A stretch of 64,000 bases of DNA from Candidatus Paceibacterota bacterium (GTDB lineage Bacteria > Verrucomicrobiota > Verrucomicrobiia > Limisphaerales > UBA8199). The stretch's first letter is position 1; each line of letters begins with the position of its first letter. The translations under genes and the position numbers were made by a program. The notes below the pieces were generated by a model. The model was not told the origin of the DNA. It saw only the letters and a program-made list of their open reading frames with translations, and did no database searches. Positions 1 through 8,646 of this stretch are shown piece by piece. The stretch covers positions 48,979 to 112,978 of the forward strand of contig DAOTCE010000015.1 in NCBI GenBank assembly GCA_035452965.1, read 5' to 3'.

Positions 1-302
1 TCCCCGGCAAGTCGGGCGGACCCGCAATGACGCTGAGCCGTTCCCGTCGTGCGCCGGTGGAGATCGAACTGGACACCCGGCTTGCGGACATGGCGTCGGA
101 GAGGAAATGGATCGTATCCTCCGGAAGCGCGGGGGTGGTTATCTGGCATGTCGTTTCTCACCTGACGCCACACGCGAAGTACGAGCTGCGTCGGGAGAAC
201 CACAAGGTCGGTTCCTTCAAGGCTGACGGTGGGGGACAAGTGGAATTCAAGTGCGAATTCGACGCCACGGAGCCGCAGCACTTCGAACTGCTTCAACAAT
301 GA
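1..302 (+). CDS. 3' end of an unidentified protein (partial)
   Basis: The frame is open from base 3 to a TGA at 300-302, so this is the C-terminal ~99 residues of a gene beginning outside the window; the internal ATG at 27 need not be the start. The visible part reads as alternating short strands with no membrane segment or catalytic motif, ending in a W-H-V-V-S-H ... Y-E-L-R-R ... G-Q-V-E-F stretch. This resembles the small C-terminal beta-sandwich that caps some secreted polysaccharide-active enzymes, but I do not recognise the family. Its stop overlaps the start of the following GH106-type gene (ATGA, 299-302), which suggests co-transcription and a role in the same catabolic operon. Confidence 0.6.
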   Translation, partial: PGKSGGPAMTLSRSRRAPVEIELDTRLADMASERKWIVSSGSAGVVIWHVVSHLTPHAKYELRRENHKVGSFKADGGGQVEFKCEFDATEPQHFELLQQ

Positions 303-3300
303 GAACAGTCATTCATGTCGCATTCATGTTGCGCAGCGCGGTGCTCGTGCTGCTATTCTGCATAGCAACACCAGTTTGGGGGGGGGCCGGCCAAACTGCG
401 GGAGGGGAGCATGATGAGCTTGCCAACGGCTTCGCCGATCCGCCCAACAGCGCCCGCCTGCGCGCGTATTGGTGGTGGCTCAATGGAAATGTCACCAAAG
501 CCGCTATTACCCGCGACCTGGAAGAAATGAAGGCCAAGGGCTTCGGCGGCGCATTGATTTGCGATGCGGGCGGCGCGCAACAGGACGGTAACGACCCGGT
601 GCCGCACGGCCCCACTTTCTTTACGCCCGAGTGGCGCGAACTCTACATACACGCGCTGCGCGAGGCCGAGCGCCTGGGCTTGGAGATGAGCTTGAACATA
701 CAGAGCGGATGGAACCTGGGCGGACCTATGGTCAAAGCCGAAGACGCGGCGAAGAAGCTGACCTGGTCGGAGGCCCTCATTAGCGGACCGGCCAAATACG
801 CTGCGGCGCTGCCGGTGCCAAAAGCCCGGGAAGGATTTTATCGTGACGTCGCCACAGTGGCGTATCGGCGGACAGCCAGGGCGCGACAGCCGGCCCCGCC
901 AAGCATCACGAGCAGTTCCTCACAGCCGGACCACCTGGCCGAACTGGCGTGCGACGGCAACTCAGACACGTATTGGGTCTCCTCGGGCACGAAGCCCGGC
1001 GAGGGCCCAACTGCGGCTCGCCCTGAGTGGATCCAACTGAGCTTTCCGCAGACAGTCCGGGGCCTGAAGCTCCATGTCATGGGAAGGCCCGGTTACGGCC
1101 CGAAGGAGTGTGAGCTGCAGGTTTCCAACGACGGCAAGACCTTCCGGTCCGAGCGTCGGTTTGGCATGGCGGACGGCGAGTCAGCAGAACTAAGCATGGT
1201 TGACGCGGACGCCTCGAACATCCGAATCGTTGTGCTGGCGGCATACGACCGGGGATCGCCTGGTGCGCCACGGAATGTGCAAATTGGCGAGATAAGCTGC
1301 TTTTGGAAGGACCATTCCCTGGGGCAGCCCGCGCGCCCGCCGCTTCAAAATTGGGAGCAAAAAGCGATCTACAAGCCTCTGCACTTTTCTGCGCCTGACA
1401 CCGCGCCCCTGTTTGAGGAACTGCCGGCCACTCCTGGCGAGGAGGACACCCGGGCTGCAGATGTCCTGGACCTTACCGCGATGCTCTCCAAAGAAGGCAT
1501 CTTGCACTGGGATGTCCCGGAGGGCACGTGGCAGGTTATTCGGCTCGGCTGCACGATTGGGAACCATTCGCACGTGTCAACTTGCAGCGATGGCTGGCAA
1601 GGCTACTCCCTGGACGTGTTGGATGCGGGCGCGTTCCGGCGTTACTGGGATGCGGTGGTCGAGCCGCTGATCGCCGACGCCGGTCCGTTGGCGGGGCGCA
1701 CTCTCAAGTATCTGCACACGGACAGTTGGGAAGTCGAGCCGCTGAATTGGACTCCCAACCTGCGCGCCGAGTTCCGCAAGCGCCGGGGCTACGACCCGCT
1801 GCCGTTCTTCCCCGTGCTGGCGGGCCGGATCGTAGATTCACGCCCGGCCAGCAACCGCTTTCTGTATGACTTCCGCAAAACACTTGGCGACCTGGCTGTT
1901 GACAACCACTACCGCATCTTCCGCGACCTCGCACACAAACACGGCCTCCAAATCCATCCCGAGTCCGGCGGACCCCATGCGGTGCCGATTGACGCCCAGC
2001 GCTGCCTCGGCATGGATGACGCGCCTATGTCCGAATTCTGGGCCTGGTCGTGGCGGCACCGGGTCGGGGAAAGCAACCGGTTCTTCGTGAAGCAGCCTGC
2101 CTCGGCGGCCCACACCTATGGGCACCGGCTGGTGTTAGCGGAAGGATTTACCACCATCGGCCCGCATTGGCAGGAGACGCTCTGGGATAATCTGAAACCC
2201 TCTTTCGACCAGGCCGCCTGCGAGGGCCTGAACCTGTTGGTCTGGCATGCGTTCGTGTGCTCCCCGGAGGAGATGGGTCTGCCGGGGCAACAGTATTTTG
2301 CCGGAACTCACTTCAATCCAAACACGACGTGGTGGTCGAGGTCCGCCCCCTTCCTGGCCTATCTCAATCGCTGCCAGTTCATGCTGCAGCAGGGCCTGTT
2401 CGTCGCGGATGCCTGCTACTACTATGGCGACCACGTGCCGAACTTCGCTCAGCTCAAACGCAGCGATCCGGCGCATGTGCTGCCCGGCTACGATTACGAT
2501 GTCGTGACCGAGGATGTTATCCTCAAGCGCATGTCCGTGCGGGACGGCCGAATCGTGCTGCCGGACGGGATGAGTTACCGTGTGCTTGCGTTGCCGGATC
2601 GGCCCGGCATCTCGCTCGCGGTGCTCAAGAAACTGGAGAAGATGGTCAAAGCCGGCGCGACCATCGTCGGCCCCAGGCCTGCGCAAACCTATTCATTGAG
2701 CGGGTATCCCAAATGCGATGCCGAGGTGGTCCGGCTCGCGGATCGGTTGTGGGGGAACGATCGGCAGGTGAGCGGCATAAGGCGCTATGGCTGTGGGCGC
2801 GTGATCTCCGGGCAGACTCCCCGCCAAGTGCTCGGTGGTGATGGGCTCAAACCGGACTTCGGCTTCCGGCTGCAGCCGCAACCCACAACCTTGGACCCAC
2901 AAGCCCCACCGGTGCTGGATTACATTCACCGAGCCAGCCGCGAAGCGGACATCTACTTTGTGGCAAACCGCTCCAACTGCTGGCTGAAGCCGGATTGCAC
3001 CTTTCGCGTGGCCGGCAAAGTCCCCGAGCTTTGGGACCCACTGACCGGAAGCAGCCGCCTCGCCGCGGTTTACACGCGTAGCGAAGAAACCACCACGCTG
3101 CCCCTTCAGTTTGCGCCGTATGGCTCCATGTTCGTGGTGTTCCGTCAGCCAGCCTCACCCAAGTCCGTCGCCACTGGTCAAACAGGTTCGAATTTCCCGG
3201 CCTACTCGGAGCCGCACGAACTCTCCGGAGCGTGGACTGTCCAGTTCGATCCCAGGTGGGGCGGGCCGGAATCGGCGGTTTTCGACCAATTAGTCAGTTG

Positions 3301-3697
3301 GCCCCAGCGATCTGAGGAAGGCATCAAGTATTATTCAGGCAAGGCGACTTATCACAAAACGTTTGACCTGCCGGAATCGCTGCGTCGTGATCGCCACCGC
3401 TTGTCGTTGGACCTGGGCGATGTCAAAAATCTGGCCACGGTGCGTCTTAATGGAAGGAACTTTGGCACGTTGTGGGCAGTCCCCTTCCGCGTGGACGCGA
3501 CCGAGGCCATCAAACCGACCGGAAACAAACTCGAGGTGGAGGTCGTTAACTTCTGGCCCAACCGTATTATTGGAGACCAATTCCTCCAGCCGGAGAAGCG
3601 CTTTACGCGCACCAATATCCGGAAACTGACCAAGGACACGCCGCTGATGGAGTCCGGTTTGCTCGGCCCGGTGCGTATTCTGGTTGAGGAACGTTAA
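299..3697 (+). CDS. GH106-type glycoside hydrolase (alpha-L-rhamnosidase candidate) with F5/8-type insert
   Basis: Protein of about 1,132 residues. The ATG at 299 is chosen because it overlaps the previous stop and begins a good signal peptide (MRTVIHVAF, then a hydrophobic run ending near VWGGA). The mature part begins with the GH106-like FADPPNSARLRAYWWWLNGN block and continues through a large TIM-barrel-like region (HTDSWEVEPLNWTPNLR, IHPESGGPHAVP). Near residues 205-335 lies an F5/8 type C (discoidin)-like domain. The C-terminal ~150 residues form a jelly-roll (YHKTFDLP, LDLGDV, VRLNGRNFGTLW) like that of GH2/GH106 enzymes. GH106 members remove alpha-L-rhamnose from polysaccharides or glycosides; the exact substrate cannot be read here. 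It is probably periplasmic or secreted. A second family member lies at 19755-23399. Confidence 0.85.
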   Translation: MRTVIHVAFMLRSAVLVLLFCIATPVWGGAGQTAGGEHDELANGFADPPNSARLRAYWWWLNGNVTKAAITRDLEEMKAKGFGGALICDAGGAQQDGNDPVPHGPTFFTPEWRELYIHALREAERLGLEMSLNIQSGWNLGGPMVKAEDAAKKLTWSEALISGPAKYAAALPVPKAREGFYRDVATVAYRRTARARQPAPPSITSSSSQPDHLAELACDGNSDTYWVSSGTKPGEGPTAARPEWIQLSFPQTVRGLKLHVMGRPGYGPKECELQVSNDGKTFRSERRFGMADGESAELSMVDADASNIRIVVLAAYDRGSPGAPRNVQIGEISCFWKDHSLGQPARPPLQNWEQKAIYKPLHFSAPDTAPLFEELPATPGEEDTRAADVLDLTAMLSKEGILHWDVPEGTWQVIRLGCTIGNHSHVSTCSDGWQGYSLDVLDAGAFRRYWDAVVEPLIADAGPLAGRTLKYLHTDSWEVEPLNWTPNLRAEFRKRRGYDPLPFFPVLAGRIVDSRPASNRFLYDFRKTLGDLAVDNHYRIFRDLAHKHGLQIHPESGGPHAVPIDAQRCLGMDDAPMSEFWAWSWRHRVGESNRFFVKQPASAAHTYGHRLVLAEGFTTIGPHWQETLWDNLKPSFDQAACEGLNLLVWHAFVCSPEEMGLPGQQYFAGTHFNPNTTWWSRSAPFLAYLNRCQFMLQQGLFVADACYYYGDHVPNFAQLKRSDPAHVLPGYDYDVVTEDVILKRMSVRDGRIVLPDGMSYRVLALPDRPGISLAVLKKLEKMVKAGATIVGPRPAQTYSLSGYPKCDAEVVRLADRLWGNDRQVSGIRRYGCGRVISGQTPRQVLGGDGLKPDFGFRLQPQPTTLDPQAPPVLDYIHRASREADIYFVANRSNCWLKPDCTFRVAGKVPELWDPLTGSSRLAAVYTRSEETTTLPLQFAPYGSMFVVFRQPASPKSVATGQTGSNFPAYSEPHELSGAWTVQFDPRWGGPESAVFDQLVSWPQRSEEGIKYYSGKATYHKTFDLPESLRRDRHRLSLDLGDVKNLATVRLNGRNFGTLWAVPFRVDATEAIKPTGNKLEVEVVNFWPNRIIGDQFLQPEKRFTRTNIRKLTKDTPLMESGLLGPVRILVEER

Positions 3698-3719
3698 GCC
3701 TCAGGCGGTGTTTGATGGC

Positions 3720-4760
3720 CTACCCGGAGCCTTCGGCCAGCAACTGATTCAGCTTGCCCATGACGGCGAAGGCGTCGGCGACATAAAGCACGTCAGCCTT
3801 GCCTCGCGCCCAGCCGCAGTTCGGATCGAGATTGATGGCGCGGCGCTCAGCAATGAAGCGCCAGCCAACCGTGTGTGGCTCTTCCCCATGACAGCACGTG
3901 GCCAGCCCTTTCGGGTGCCGGGGCGTGGAGCCGGTTTGGCCTATTTGATTAAGATGCGTCAGGAAGGACAGCACCGCCTGCCCCTCGCCGCCCAAGTCTA
4001 CCAGCGACTTGCTGCTGCCAAGCGAGGCTCGGGAGAGCTTGAGGCAGTCGAGAATTAACTGCTCGGCTTCCTTGACGTGCGCCTGACTGTCGGCCTGTTT
4101 CTTTGTCCAGCCGGCGCCAGCCACCAGTAGCAAATTGGCGTCGGGCCGTATCGTTTGAGCATCAGCCGCCGGTTCGCGCACCCCAAGCACAGTGGTACGT
4201 TTGCAGGTTTCAGACAGGCTGACCGGAATAGCCTGCACGGCTGCGGTCCCGGCGGCGCCTTCCCAGGCCGGTTGACTGCCGGGATCAATGAGGATAAACC
4301 ACGGCCTAAGAGTCCGCCGCAGGACGGCTTCCATGCGCTGGCGATAGTACCAGCGACTGATTGACGGCGCGCCGTTGTCAGCGGCGAGCCCGGTTACGTG
4401 CGTGTCCGCTCGGCCGCCCAGCCGTTGGGCAACGCCCGGCAGGGCCCTGTTCCAACGCGAGGTCGCTGGTGCCAGGACCAGGGTAGCCTGAGCGGCTTTG
4501 GCGAGCGCTTCAACCGCAGCGGCGTCCGTGGCGTAGCGCGATTGCGAAAAGTCAGGGCCCGCCACACCCAGAAAAGCGGCAGCCCCGCAAGCAGCTATGC
4601 GGTCGGCGGCGGCCTGCACATCCCGGCCAACCAGGGCCACGATCAGTTTCGAGTCGGCCATGCCGGCACACAGGGTCTTAGCCGCCCCCAGGGCTTCGAG
4701 CGCGGGCTTGGCCAGCGAACCATCGGTTTCGATGTGGGCGAGGAGAAGAATTGTTTCCAT
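3720..4760 (-). CDS. etfA: electron transfer flavoprotein alpha subunit, divergent FAD domain
   Basis: 346 residues. The N-terminal half has the ETF-alpha fold signature (METILLLAHIETDG, then alternating strands with LVLAPATSRWNRALPGVAQRLG). The C-terminal half should bind FAD. The usual G-x-SGxxxHxxG ... INxDPxAPIFxxADYG signature is replaced by ATCCHGEEPHTVGWRF ... AINLDPNCGWARGKADV, keeping the histidine, the N-x-DP and the D but little else. The gene follows etfB (74-bp gap, same strand), so the pair should form one heterodimer that carries electrons from acyl-CoA-type dehydrogenases to ETF:quinone oxidoreductase, candidates for which are at 24.9-29.1 kb. The family assignment is firm; normal FAD binding is not certain. 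Confidence 0.85.
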   Translation of the reverse strand: METILLLAHIETDGSLAKPALEALGAAKTLCAGMADSKLIVALVGRDVQAAADRIAACGAAAFLGVAGPDFSQSRYATDAAAVEALAKAAQATLVLAPATSRWNRALPGVAQRLGGRADTHVTGLAADNGAPSISRWYYRQRMEAVLRRTLRPWFILIDPGSQPAWEGAAGTAAVQAIPVSLSETCKRTTVLGVREPAADAQTIRPDANLLLVAGAGWTKKQADSQAHVKEAEQLILDCLKLSRASLGSSKSLVDLGGEGQAVLSFLTHLNQIGQTGSTPRHPKGLATCCHGEEPHTVGWRFIAERRAINLDPNCGWARGKADVLYVADAFAVMGKLNQLLAEGSG

Positions 4761-4834
4761 AACGGGAAAATGCTAAAGGGGGTGATAGAATGTTGGAGTG
4801 ATGGAGCCTCGGCGCGCGCGCCAATTCGCAGACA

Positions 4835-5644
4835 TTACCTTCTTATCCATTGGACAAGCTCCTGCGCGATCTCATCTGGAGACTTATCTTTCACGATCCT
4901 GGTCGTGCGCAGTTGCTTCGGCAACGACACGCTGGCGAAGGCCAGGCCTTCGGCGGCGAGTTTAACAGGCTTCGCCCTTTGCAGGGCGGGCATTACGGCG
5001 CGCATATTAGCCATGCCGATCTGCGGATTATTTCTAGGTTCCGGAAGATTGCCGGTCGCCCAGCCGAGCAGGGCAGGAGGCCCTGCGCAGCGTGAAACCT
5101 GGTGCTTTCCACCTTCAACGCGTTCGAGAATTTCCAGCGATCCGTCGGCGCTCACCTTCAACTCGTCCACGCCTTGGAACTGGTCCAGGATGCCTAAACG
5201 TTCGCCTACCATCTGCATCGTCGCACCGGCGCCGCGCGAGGCGGACTCCCAGCCGCCAAACACGAGCAGTTTCGTGCGGTCGAGCCCGGCGATCCCCTGG
5301 ATGGCCTCGGCCAGCACTGCGGCGACTTCCGCCGCCTCGGCAAATCCGCTCGCCGGGCCGTCGATGGCAATGAGTTCAAAAGGCACCTTTTGCGCGACAG
5401 TCATCATCACCTGCTGCAGCTTGGCTTTAGGGCCGAGGCTCACGAGCCAGACTTTGCTGCCGGGGGTGTTCTTCGCCAGGTTGGCTGCCTCATACAGTGC
5501 GTGGCTTGCCCACGGGTCGAGGACGGCGGGAAGCATCATCTCATTCTTCAACGCGGGACCAGTGGAACCGGTCACCGGCTCCAGGGTTTGGAGCGGGTCC
5601 GGCACAATAGTGCCACAAACAACTATTTGATATGCGGTGGTCAT
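4835..5644 (-). CDS. etfB: electron transfer flavoprotein beta subunit
   Basis: 269 residues from the ATG at 5644 (MTTAYQIVVCGTIVPDP). A longer in-frame start at 5704 adds a 20-residue tail with no family character and is not used. Family features are the N-terminal strand IVVCGTIVPDPLQ, LDPWASHALYEAANL (like NPFDxxAxExAL), the VWLVSLGP strand and the AMP-region-like KLLVFGGWESASRGAGATMQMVGERLG. The C-terminal arm that wraps the alpha subunit (SLPKQLRTTRIVKDKSPDEIAQ) is present. ETF-beta contributes AMP binding and the recognition loop for the dehydrogenase. It is the first gene of an etfB-etfA operon; the next gene upstream is divergent. Confidence 0.9.
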   Translation of the reverse strand: MTTAYQIVVCGTIVPDPLQTLEPVTGSTGPALKNEMMLPAVLDPWASHALYEAANLAKNTPGSKVWLVSLGPKAKLQQVMMTVAQKVPFELIAIDGPASGFAEAAEVAAVLAEAIQGIAGLDRTKLLVFGGWESASRGAGATMQMVGERLGILDQFQGVDELKVSADGSLEILERVEGGKHQVSRCAGPPALLGWATGNLPEPRNNPQIGMANMRAVMPALQRAKPVKLAAEGLAFASVSLPKQLRTTRIVKDKSPDEIAQELVQWIRR

Positions 5645-5971
5645 GCGCCACGGATCATCTTGAGTTTTGAGCCCCTTGGGAAGCCTGAAACGCGTAGGAT
5701 GCAATCGGCGGAGCAGCTGCAGCCGTCACTTGCCAGTAAGGTGACCCAAACTGAATTGGCGTCCAACGGTCCTGGGAAAGCGTCTTTCCAACTACCAGCG
5801 ATTCCATTGAACGCAAACCCGGCGTGCCTGTCTATTATGGTGTTAGGTTTGTTGGTTTTGTTAGTGGTTTCATAGGTGCAACCTGGCTTCGGCTGGGTGC
5901 ACCTTCTTTATGTCCAACCGCCACTTTGGTCTTGCGGAGTTTTCGAGTGCCGGTAGCGTCTGCAGGCGTCT
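5645..5971. other. divergent intergenic region between etfB and the nucleotidyltransferase gene
   Basis: A 327-bp non-coding stretch between two diverging genes, so it should hold promoters in both directions. It has a relatively T-rich segment around 5825-5875 and an imperfect inverted repeat at about 5876-5904 (GGTGCA ... TGCACC around a central TTCG). I could not assign a convincing -35/-10 pair, and no small gene stands out. Confidence 0.4.
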
Positions 5972-6886
5972 TTGAAATTGGCCCCTACATTGGTCATCCT
6001 GGCCGCCGGCATTGGTGCCCGCTACGGCGGATTGAAACAGATAGAACCCGTTGGCCCGGCCGGGGAGGCCGTCTTGGATTACTCGGTCTTTGATGCGAGG
6101 CGCGCGGGTTTTGGCAAGTTCATCTTCGTCATCCGCCGCGACGTCGAGCAGGATTTTCGGGACAGCTTTGGCCGGCGCTTCGCCAGGCACGTGAATATCG
6201 ATTATGCCATCCAGTCCCTGGACATGGTGCCGCCTAACTGCTACGTCCCGCCCGATCGTCAGAAGCCGTGGGGAACCGGCCATGCCGTGTTGTGCGCCGC
6301 TCTGTTGCTGGACCGCCCTTTCGCGGTCATCAACGCGGACGACTTCTACGGGGCGGAGTCCTTCGGCGTGCTCGCCCGGTTCTTGACGCAGACCGCGCCC
6401 TCCAATCCCGACCTGTTCGCGATGGTGGGTTTCCAACTGGACCGCACACTTTCGGAGCACGGCACCGTGGCGCGGGGCCTCTGCCAGACGGATGAGGAGG
6501 GATACTTGACATCCGTTGAGGAGTTGACCGCCATCGAAAGACAGCCCATTGGCGCCCGCAACCGGGAGGCTGATGGCAGTTACCGTGACCTGACCGGGCT
6601 GGAGACTGTTTCGATGAATTGCTGGGGATTTACACCGAAATTGCTGCCCGGCCTGCGCTGCTTATTCAGCGAGTTTCTGGCCCGCAACCAGGCCAACCTC
6701 AATGCCGAGTTCTACCTGCCCACGGCCGTCAATGCGCTGATGCGGGAGGGGCTTGTACGAGTTACTGTGTTGCCAACATGGTGCCATTGGTTCGGCGTGA
6801 CCTATCGTGAGGACCGCGCGGTGGTAGTGGACAGCATCCGGGCGCTCATTCGTGCCGGCAAGTATCCAGCACGGTTGTGGGGTTGA
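5972..6886 (+). CDS. sugar-1-phosphate nucleotidyltransferase family protein
   Basis: 304 residues from a TTG codon, chosen because the family N-terminus starts right there (MKLAPTLVILAAGIGARYGG). The nucleotide-binding signature LAAGxGxRYGGLKQ and the metal/sugar motif INADDFYG are both present, followed by family-typical MNCWGFTP and a C-terminal WFGVTYREDR. Such enzymes join an NTP to a sugar 1-phosphate. The next gene, 8 bp downstream, encodes an anomeric sugar kinase-like protein, so the two probably act in sequence: kinase makes the sugar 1-phosphate and this enzyme activates it. The identity of the sugar and NTP is not readable. It opens a two-gene operon. Confidence 0.85.
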   Translation: MKLAPTLVILAAGIGARYGGLKQIEPVGPAGEAVLDYSVFDARRAGFGKFIFVIRRDVEQDFRDSFGRRFARHVNIDYAIQSLDMVPPNCYVPPDRQKPWGTGHAVLCAALLLDRPFAVINADDFYGAESFGVLARFLTQTAPSNPDLFAMVGFQLDRTLSEHGTVARGLCQTDEEGYLTSVEELTAIERQPIGARNREADGSYRDLTGLETVSMNCWGFTPKLLPGLRCLFSEFLARNQANLNAEFYLPTAVNALMREGLVRVTVLPTWCHWFGVTYREDRAVVVDSIRALIRAGKYPARLWG

Positions 6887-6894
6887 ACCCCCCT

Positions 6895-8028
6895 ATGTCT
6901 GAGAGCCAGCCGAGACACGATCTTCGCTCTGTCGCCGCGCACTTCCAGATCTACGGCGATTTCCGGGAAGCCGCGCCTTACGGCAGCGGCCACATCAACG
7001 ACACCTACGCCGCCGTCTTCAATCAATCCGGCAGCTCGATGCGCTACATCTTCCAACGCATAAACCACAACGTCTTTAAGAACCCCGCCGGTCTGATGGT
7101 CAATGTCGAGCGTGTCACGACGCACATCCGCCGCAAGTTGGAGGCGCTTGGTGCGGATCAGATCTCCCGGCGCGTCCTGACGCTGGTGCGCGCGAACGAC
7201 GGCAAGTGCTGCTATGCGGATGCCGCAGGCAACCACTGGCGCTGTTACCTGTTCATTGAGCACGCAACGAGCTACGACCGGATTGAGACTCCCCGGCAGG
7301 CATTCGAGGCAGCCCGGGCGTTCGGCCAGTTCCAGAAACACCTTGCCGACCTGCCGGCACCTCGACTGGAGGACACCATACCCGACTTCCACCACTCACG
7401 CAGGCGCTTTGACGCGCTGCGCCAGGCGATCGAACGGGACGCCTGCAATCGGGCCGCCGGGGTAAAAGCGGAGATCGGGTTCGCGCTGCGGCACGAGCCG
7501 CTCGTGGATGTGCTGCTGGGCCTGCAAGCGCGCGGCCAACTCCCGGAACGAGTAACGCACAACGACTGCAAGCTCAACAACGTCATGCTCGATGACGCCA
7601 CCGGCGAGGGCATGTGTGTGATTGACCTTGATACGGTTATGCCTGGCCTGGCCCTCTATGATTTCGGCGATATGTGCCGCACAGCCGCATGCCCAACGCT
7701 GGAGGACGAGTCCGACCTCTCCAGGGTCGAAATGCGCATGGACATGTTCGAGGCGCTGGTCGGTGGGTACTTGGCGTCCGCAGGCCAGTTCCTGACTCCT
7801 GTCGAGAAGGACCATCTCGTGTTCTGCGCCAAGCTTATTACCTTCGAGATTGGCTTCCGATTTCTGGAGGACCATCTGCGGGGCGACCTCTATTTCAAGG
7901 TCCATCGTCCGGGCCAAAGCGCGGACCGTGCACGGGTCCAGTTCAAGATGGTGGACTCATTCGAACGCAACGAGGTGGCGATGCGCAAAGTGGTGGAGGT
8001 GGCCGAGCGCCAAGTCGGGCGACAATAG
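6895..8028 (+). CDS. anomeric sugar kinase, NahK-like (aminoglycoside phosphotransferase fold)
   Basis: About 377 residues from the ATG at 6895; a GTG at 6877, overlapping the previous stop, would add six residues. The kinase core is clear: glycine-rich YGSGHINDTY, catalytic loop VTHNDCKLNNVMLDD (H-x-D-x-K-x-x-N) and the metal motif VIDLDTVMPG followed by LYDFGDMCRT. This matches the N-acetylhexosamine 1-kinase group within the APH superfamily, which phosphorylates the anomeric oxygen of GlcNAc/GalNAc or similar sugars. Coupling to the upstream nucleotidyltransferase supports salvage of hexoses released by the nearby glycosidases. Substrate specificity is inferred from the family and context only. 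Confidence 0.8.
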   Translation: MSESQPRHDLRSVAAHFQIYGDFREAAPYGSGHINDTYAAVFNQSGSSMRYIFQRINHNVFKNPAGLMVNVERVTTHIRRKLEALGADQISRRVLTLVRANDGKCCYADAAGNHWRCYLFIEHATSYDRIETPRQAFEAARAFGQFQKHLADLPAPRLEDTIPDFHHSRRRFDALRQAIERDACNRAAGVKAEIGFALRHEPLVDVLLGLQARGQLPERVTHNDCKLNNVMLDDATGEGMCVIDLDTVMPGLALYDFGDMCRTAACPTLEDESDLSRVEMRMDMFEALVGGYLASAGQFLTPVEKDHLVFCAKLITFEIGFRFLEDHLRGDLYFKVHRPGQSADRARVQFKMVDSFERNEVAMRKVVEVAERQVGRQ

Positions 8029-8155
8029 TTAATCTCGGATTTACGGGAAGTTCCAACGGTCGTTTTCACCCCTATATACCGGATGACCAATGCACAGTGA
8101 ATAGAAGGTCAGCAATGGTCCCGGTCCAAAACAATCCTGGCCCCCCAACTCGTGC

Positions 8156-8176
8156 ACTGTCCACATTTTGGACAGT
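8156..8176. repeat. accessory inverted repeat of element copy A
   Basis: The sequence reads ACTGTCCA, five bases, TGGACAGT: an 8-bp inverted repeat. It recurs exactly in the arms at 51535-51555, and in degraded form at 23658-23676 (GTGTCCA ... GAGACAGT). In each case it lies 71-80 bp from the large palindrome, on the same relative side. The fixed arrangement suggests one composite element. Confidence 0.7.
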
Positions 8177-8255
8177 TGTGCCGCCTGTCTGCTTTCTCCA
8201 GTCCCAGAAAACGCCGGTCTCCTTGGCTTGCGGATGCGGTAACAACATGGTGGCG

Positions 8256-8305
8256 CTACGGTGTGTATCCCATGGGGATCGCTCCCCATGGGATACACAC
8301 CGTAG
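8256..8305. repeat. large perfect palindrome, dispersed element copy A
   Basis: Two perfectly complementary 23-base arms (8256-8278 and 8283-8305) around a four-base TCGC loop; the arm starts CTACGGTGTGTATCCCATGG. It lies between two plus-strand genes. Related palindromes are at 23747-23790, 38645-38688 and 51406-51457. There is no T-run after it, so it is not a classical rho-independent terminator, though an RNA copy would form a very stable hairpin. Confidence 0.9.
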
Positions 8306-8554
8306 GCTAACCGCACTAACAAGCCATCCTCCAGCCCACCACAAGCCAATGCGAGGGTATGGCCACCCTGACGACGGTGTCGCCCGTCCAGCGAGGGTAC
8401 CGGCGGTTAGAGGGGCCGCCCGAGAAGACAAATCGCCATCGGTATTCTCCGGGAGTCCGCAAAGAACCAATGAGTAGTTTCAAGTTGGAAGTGCCTTAGC
8501 GTGACGCATGTCCTGCTTGCGGGAATTCGAGGAGGTCGCCAAGCCATTTGCGCA

Positions 8555-8582
8555 TTGCACAGTCGCCAGTTTGCTCTATAAC
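8555..8582 (+). promoter_or_regulatory. candidate sigma-70-type promoter for the ceramidase-like gene
   Basis: TTGCAC at 8555-8560 and TATAAC at 8577-8582 are separated by 16 bp, and the -10 lies 64 bp before the ATG at 8647. It is the best such match in the intergenic region. Prediction from hexamers only. Confidence 0.4.
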
Positions 8583-8646
8583 TAGGCAATGAAGCTGCGC
8601 CATTCAGTTCCCGCCTATTGCAGCCTGCCTCCGGGTTAATGACATT

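Larger units (their letters stand above)
8029..8646. other. 618-bp intergenic region carrying dispersed element copy A
   Basis: No convincing gene. The open frames that cross this stretch on both strands simply translate the palindrome and its flanks. It holds an inverted repeat at 8156-8176, a 50-bp perfect palindrome at 8256-8305 (both annotated separately) and, at the right end, a candidate promoter for the ceramidase-like gene. The sequence from 8156 to about 8305 is recognisably homologous, in reverse orientation, to 51406-51555. Confidence 0.6.

Noticed and set aside
7674..8477. 267-codon plus-strand frame overlapping the sugar kinase end and element copy A
   Set aside because: It is out of frame with the clear kinase and runs through the palindrome; no recognisable domain.
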